The notes under the pieces are model-generated. The model had not been told where the DNA came from and ran no database searches. It saw only the letters and a program-made list of their open reading frames with translations. Below, piece after piece: positions 60,949 to 64,000 of a stretch of 64,000 bases of DNA. The translations under genes were made by a program, and so were the position numbers. Source of the DNA: Turnera subulata (Eukaryota; Streptophyta; Magnoliopsida; Malpighiales; Passifloraceae); assembly GCA_028386065.3 (NCBI GenBank), contig JAKUCV010006825.1, positions 65,873-129,872 on the forward strand, written 5' to 3'. Numbering within the stretch: the stretch's first letter is position 1; every line of letters begins with the position of its first letter.

Positions 60949-62325
60949 CGGAAAAAAAAAAAACAACAGTCACAGCATGCAGTTTATACATTCTCGATGT
61001 TTCCATAGGTACGTATGTAATTGTTGACATTAGACCAAGAAAGATACGTAATATTTGACATGACAACTAATAGGATGTTTGTCAAAGTTGATTAGTCCGT
61101 TCCCTTTCTTGGTTGTGAGTGGTGATTGTATGGCTCGACTTCATAGTGAGTTGTAGACAGCTTACTCAATGCTGTAGATTGGCATGGATACAGGCCTCCT
61201 TTAATTGACCGTGTTGAACAAATACATTTTCTTCGACTTACAAGCCAAAGTCAACAAGAGTTCGACAAAAAAAAAAAAGACAGTAAACTTCCCGGATATA
61301 TCCCACAATATGCATGCACTTCTTTTTTTTTTCTGGGTTTCCAATAAATCTTCCGTACAAACCTTAATGTCAAGATACCTACACCTTTCCTTTTATTTCT
61401 TTTTCGAAGTTAGTATAAGAATTATTTTGGCAAGAAGAGCTTAAGCAGGATTTACTCACACGACATTGGTGCAATTTTTTTTAAAAAATATAATAACATA
61501 CATGGGTACGTCCTTTCAAAATAAGCACCTGGCCTCTTACGTCTTTTTCACTATCCAACAGTCAATACCGTACTCCTCCTCATCGTCAATTGCCTCTGCT
61601 TGCAAGTGGCACATAATGTATTTCTATACAAATGTTCTGTTTAATCCTGCACCTTAGCTAAAACATTCGTAATAGTGTCTACTCTTTTAATTAATTAATT
61701 AATGCACAGGAATTAGGGAAAAACTTGTGACACACCTTCTGCTTGCTGAAGGTAATTAATTTTCGCTCTTTTTCTTTAGAGCAAGGATCAAGATAATTTT
61801 CACTTAATCGTGCTTTTATGATGTGTCTCAATATTTTGGTAACATGTGATTTGAAAGGTTTTGTGGCTGCTTCTAATTAATTAACGTGCAGCATCATCTG
61901 CTTACGTTAATTGCTTATCCAATTATTCCACAAGATAGTGCACGGTTTTGTCTGATAGCACTTCCTGGTGTACTTTTACCAGACTATATGACAACTAATG
62001 AAATCTTTCACTCTAATTGCGACTCCTAAGAATTTTGATTAAACTAATTATCACACAGCTACACAAGTGGGGAAGGGAGAGAGATCCTCCTTCCTGGAAA
62101 TTGAGGGTTCTTTTGAACGTGGGTACTTTTTTTTATTGTCCTTGGACTTTTCAAGGACACTGCTTCTTGCTTTGTGAAATATCTTTAGAATAAATAGCCA
62201 CCTTTGGGCCTCTTGGCATTATAAGTTCAATCCAGGGAACTCATCATTAAGCGAAAGAGAAAGAGGGAGATAGGGAAGAGTAGTGAAAGAGAATCTAGTA
62301 CAAGCTAAGTTATAAACAACAGAAG
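60949..62325. promoter_or_regulatory. Intergenic DNA and probable MYB promoter
   Basis: No gene seen. A TATTAATTAATTAATTAATG run lies near 61690. The MYB leader starts somewhere after 62200. A TATA-like AATAAATAGCC is at about 62191-62201. Confidence 0.4.
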
Positions 62326-63838
62326 ATGGTCAGGGCTCCTTGTTGCGAGAAGATGGGGCTGAAAAGAGGGCCATGGACACATCAAGAAGATCAAATTCTG
62401 ATCTCCTACATTCAAAAACATGGCCATAGCAATTGGCGTGCGCTGCCTAAACAAGCCGGTACGTAATTACAAAAGCCTATCTGGGTTCTTCTCTCAAGTA
62501 CATTAGAGCTGATCTAGTCTTCAAAAAGCATGCAAAAGCCCTGAATAAGGGACGCTAGCTAGTATTATTTGCATCATTGCAATTTGCATGCTTATTTGAC
62601 ATTGCACAATCACAAGCAGAAAGTTAAAAATACCCAATGGTCTTATAATGTTACTATTTGTTTCCGTTGCAGGTTTATTAAGATGTGGAAAGAGCTGTAG
62701 ACTTCGATGGATAAACTATCTCCGGCCGGATATTAAGAGAGGAAACTTCAGCCCTGAAGAAGAGGAAACCATTATCAAATTACATGAAATGCTCGGAAAT
62801 AGGTATGAAGCATGAGCTAGTGCTCATCCACTTGAACTTGGACCTCAGTAGTGACGCAGAGAAATTTTTTTTTCTGGTTTTCGGAAACGGTAGCTAGCAT
62901 TTTTATTTCAAGAAAAAGTTGGACGACACCATTTTCCTTGCACAGAGATTACCTACATCCATTGCATCAATAATATTAATCTTTCTCCCTCCAATGATCC
63001 TAGCTATATAATTGACATCATCAAAACATGCAAGATTGAAGCAACAGTTTGCCTTCAAATTCATTAATAAAAAAGACATCCCTGCAGATTATCTATAGTT
63101 CTCTAAATTTTACATGTGAAAGAGATGTGCACTAGAGAAATTAAACCACAGTATTTTATTACACAATTAGCTTTCGCTTCTAGTTGCTTATAATCACTAA
63201 ACTGCATATGTGCTTTAAGATAATTTTTTTCATCCCTAGCAAAACTATTTATATAACAAATACTTTAGTAGTTATCGAAAAAAAAAAACTACTTTAGTAG
63301 TGGAGAAAAAGTTCTCATGACAGTGCGATATTCTCTTGTATTATACAGATGGTCAGCAATTGCGGCAAAATTGCCAGGAAGAACCGACAATGAGATCAAA
63401 AATGTGTGGCACACTCACTTGAAGAAAAGACTCAAACAAAAACATGGACAAAAGATGGCAAATTCGGGTATTCCTCCTCATTCAGGAATAAAAAATCCAA
63501 GATGTGAACCACCAGTACTGTCCCCTCAACCCTCCTCTACGGACAATTCCTCCGTCACGGACCCATCCAATTATATTCCCACGGCAGAGACTAGCAGTAC
63601 TGTCGATTCGATCAAGGCCGAAAATATTGACGTACCAGAAACTCTTCCCGTGATTGATCAAGATTTTTGGTTCGAGCCAGAATTGGTTGAGAATTCTAGT
63701 TTATCATCGTCATCAGCTGCATTTTTTGATGAATTACAGTCCCATATTCCAGTCACTTATGGTGCTATGAGTGACGATGGCATGGACTTTTGGTACAACA
63801 TTTTTATTAAATCTGGGGGTATAGAGGAAAAGATATAG
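62326..63838 (+). CDS. R2R3-MYB transcription factor, subgroup 2 (MYB13/14/15-like)
   Basis: CDS is join(62326-62458, 62673-62802, 63349-63838), 250 residues. Intron positions are the standard R2R3-MYB pair. R2 is residues 14-61 with Trp17, Trp37 and Trp57; R3 is 67-112 with Phe70, Trp89 and Trp108. [18 protein letters not shown] is the usual start. The C-terminal [12 protein letters not shown] (189-200) matches the subgroup 2 motif (I-D-x-x-F-W), placing it near MYB13/14/15. These nuclear regulators act in cold and defence responses and, in grape, in stilbene genes. Which member it is cannot be settled here. All exon joins restore the expected repeat sequence, and the reading frame is intact. 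Confidence 0.95.
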
Positions 63839-64000
63839 GAGGGTTATGATTTTGCGGATAAATTAATTTGAATATATTAGTATATCTTTTACTACGCACT
63901 AACGTGGAAAACAAAGGGACACAGGATAAAAGAAATTTCAAAAGTGGAGCCGAGTACTAGTGCTAGTGTAAAAGAGCAAAAGGTAGAATCATTCATTGAC
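63839..64000 (+). other. MYB 3' region, window end
   Basis: A 3' UTR is likely. No polyadenylation signal is claimed. Confidence 0.4.

Noticed and set aside
1..64000. CRISPR arrays, operons, tRNA or rRNA genes
   Set aside because: The window is plant nuclear DNA. The tRNA-like boxes belong to SINEs, and no complete tRNA or rRNA was seen.

Overview
The window is nuclear DNA from a flowering plant, most likely a woody core eudicot (inference from gene structure, protein sequences, AT-rich intergenic DNA and transposon families). Six host genes are supported: two tandem PHT1 phosphate/H+ symporters (+), a PEP carboxylase kinase (-), a CRY2-type cryptochrome (-), an ADF6-like actin-depolymerizing factor (-), an EAF6-like NuA4 subunit (+) and an R2R3-MYB of subgroup 2 (+). 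All exon structures were assembled by eye from splice sites, phase and family knowledge; no transcript data were available.

Layout. 1-1.1 kb: decayed LINE. 2.1-5.4 kb: large palindromic Mutator-like (MULE) structure with a triplicated end. 6.3-6.7 kb: 172-bp tandem duplication. 8.9-11.65 kb: PIF/Harbinger-like element carrying spliced exons of a host gene. 12.1-16.7 kb: young but broken Ty1/copia element. 17.1-24.6 kb: PHT1 pair, each with a 5'-UTR intron. 29-30 kb: PPCK. 33.1-33.6 kb: probable gypsy LTR remnant. 34.9-38.1 kb: CRY2, with a tiny SINE in intron 1. 40.7-42.8 kb: ADF. 43.5-43.7 kb: SINE. 43.8-48.4 kb: LINE with a perfect 15-bp target duplication. 48.8-49.0 kb: SINE. 49.4-53.9 kb: EAF6. 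54.3-55.7 kb: MULE with a perfect 9-bp duplication. 58.0-60.9 kb: hAT element with an 8-bp duplication and a captured small gene. 62.3-63.8 kb: MYB.

Biology. PHT1 imports phosphate, and PPCK, known to respond to phosphate status in several plants, switches PEP carboxylase to its active form. Both a PHT1 promoter and the PPCK promoter carry a PHR1-type P1BS site (GNATATNC). The copia LTR inserted just upstream of the first PHT1 carries another. This makes 16.7-30.3 kb a candidate phosphate-response neighbourhood. The most unusual structure is the palindromic MULE. Its arms are equal in length and looked identical wherever compared, and its 9-bp target duplication now lies in inverted orientation, as expected after an inversion or reversed-end transposition.
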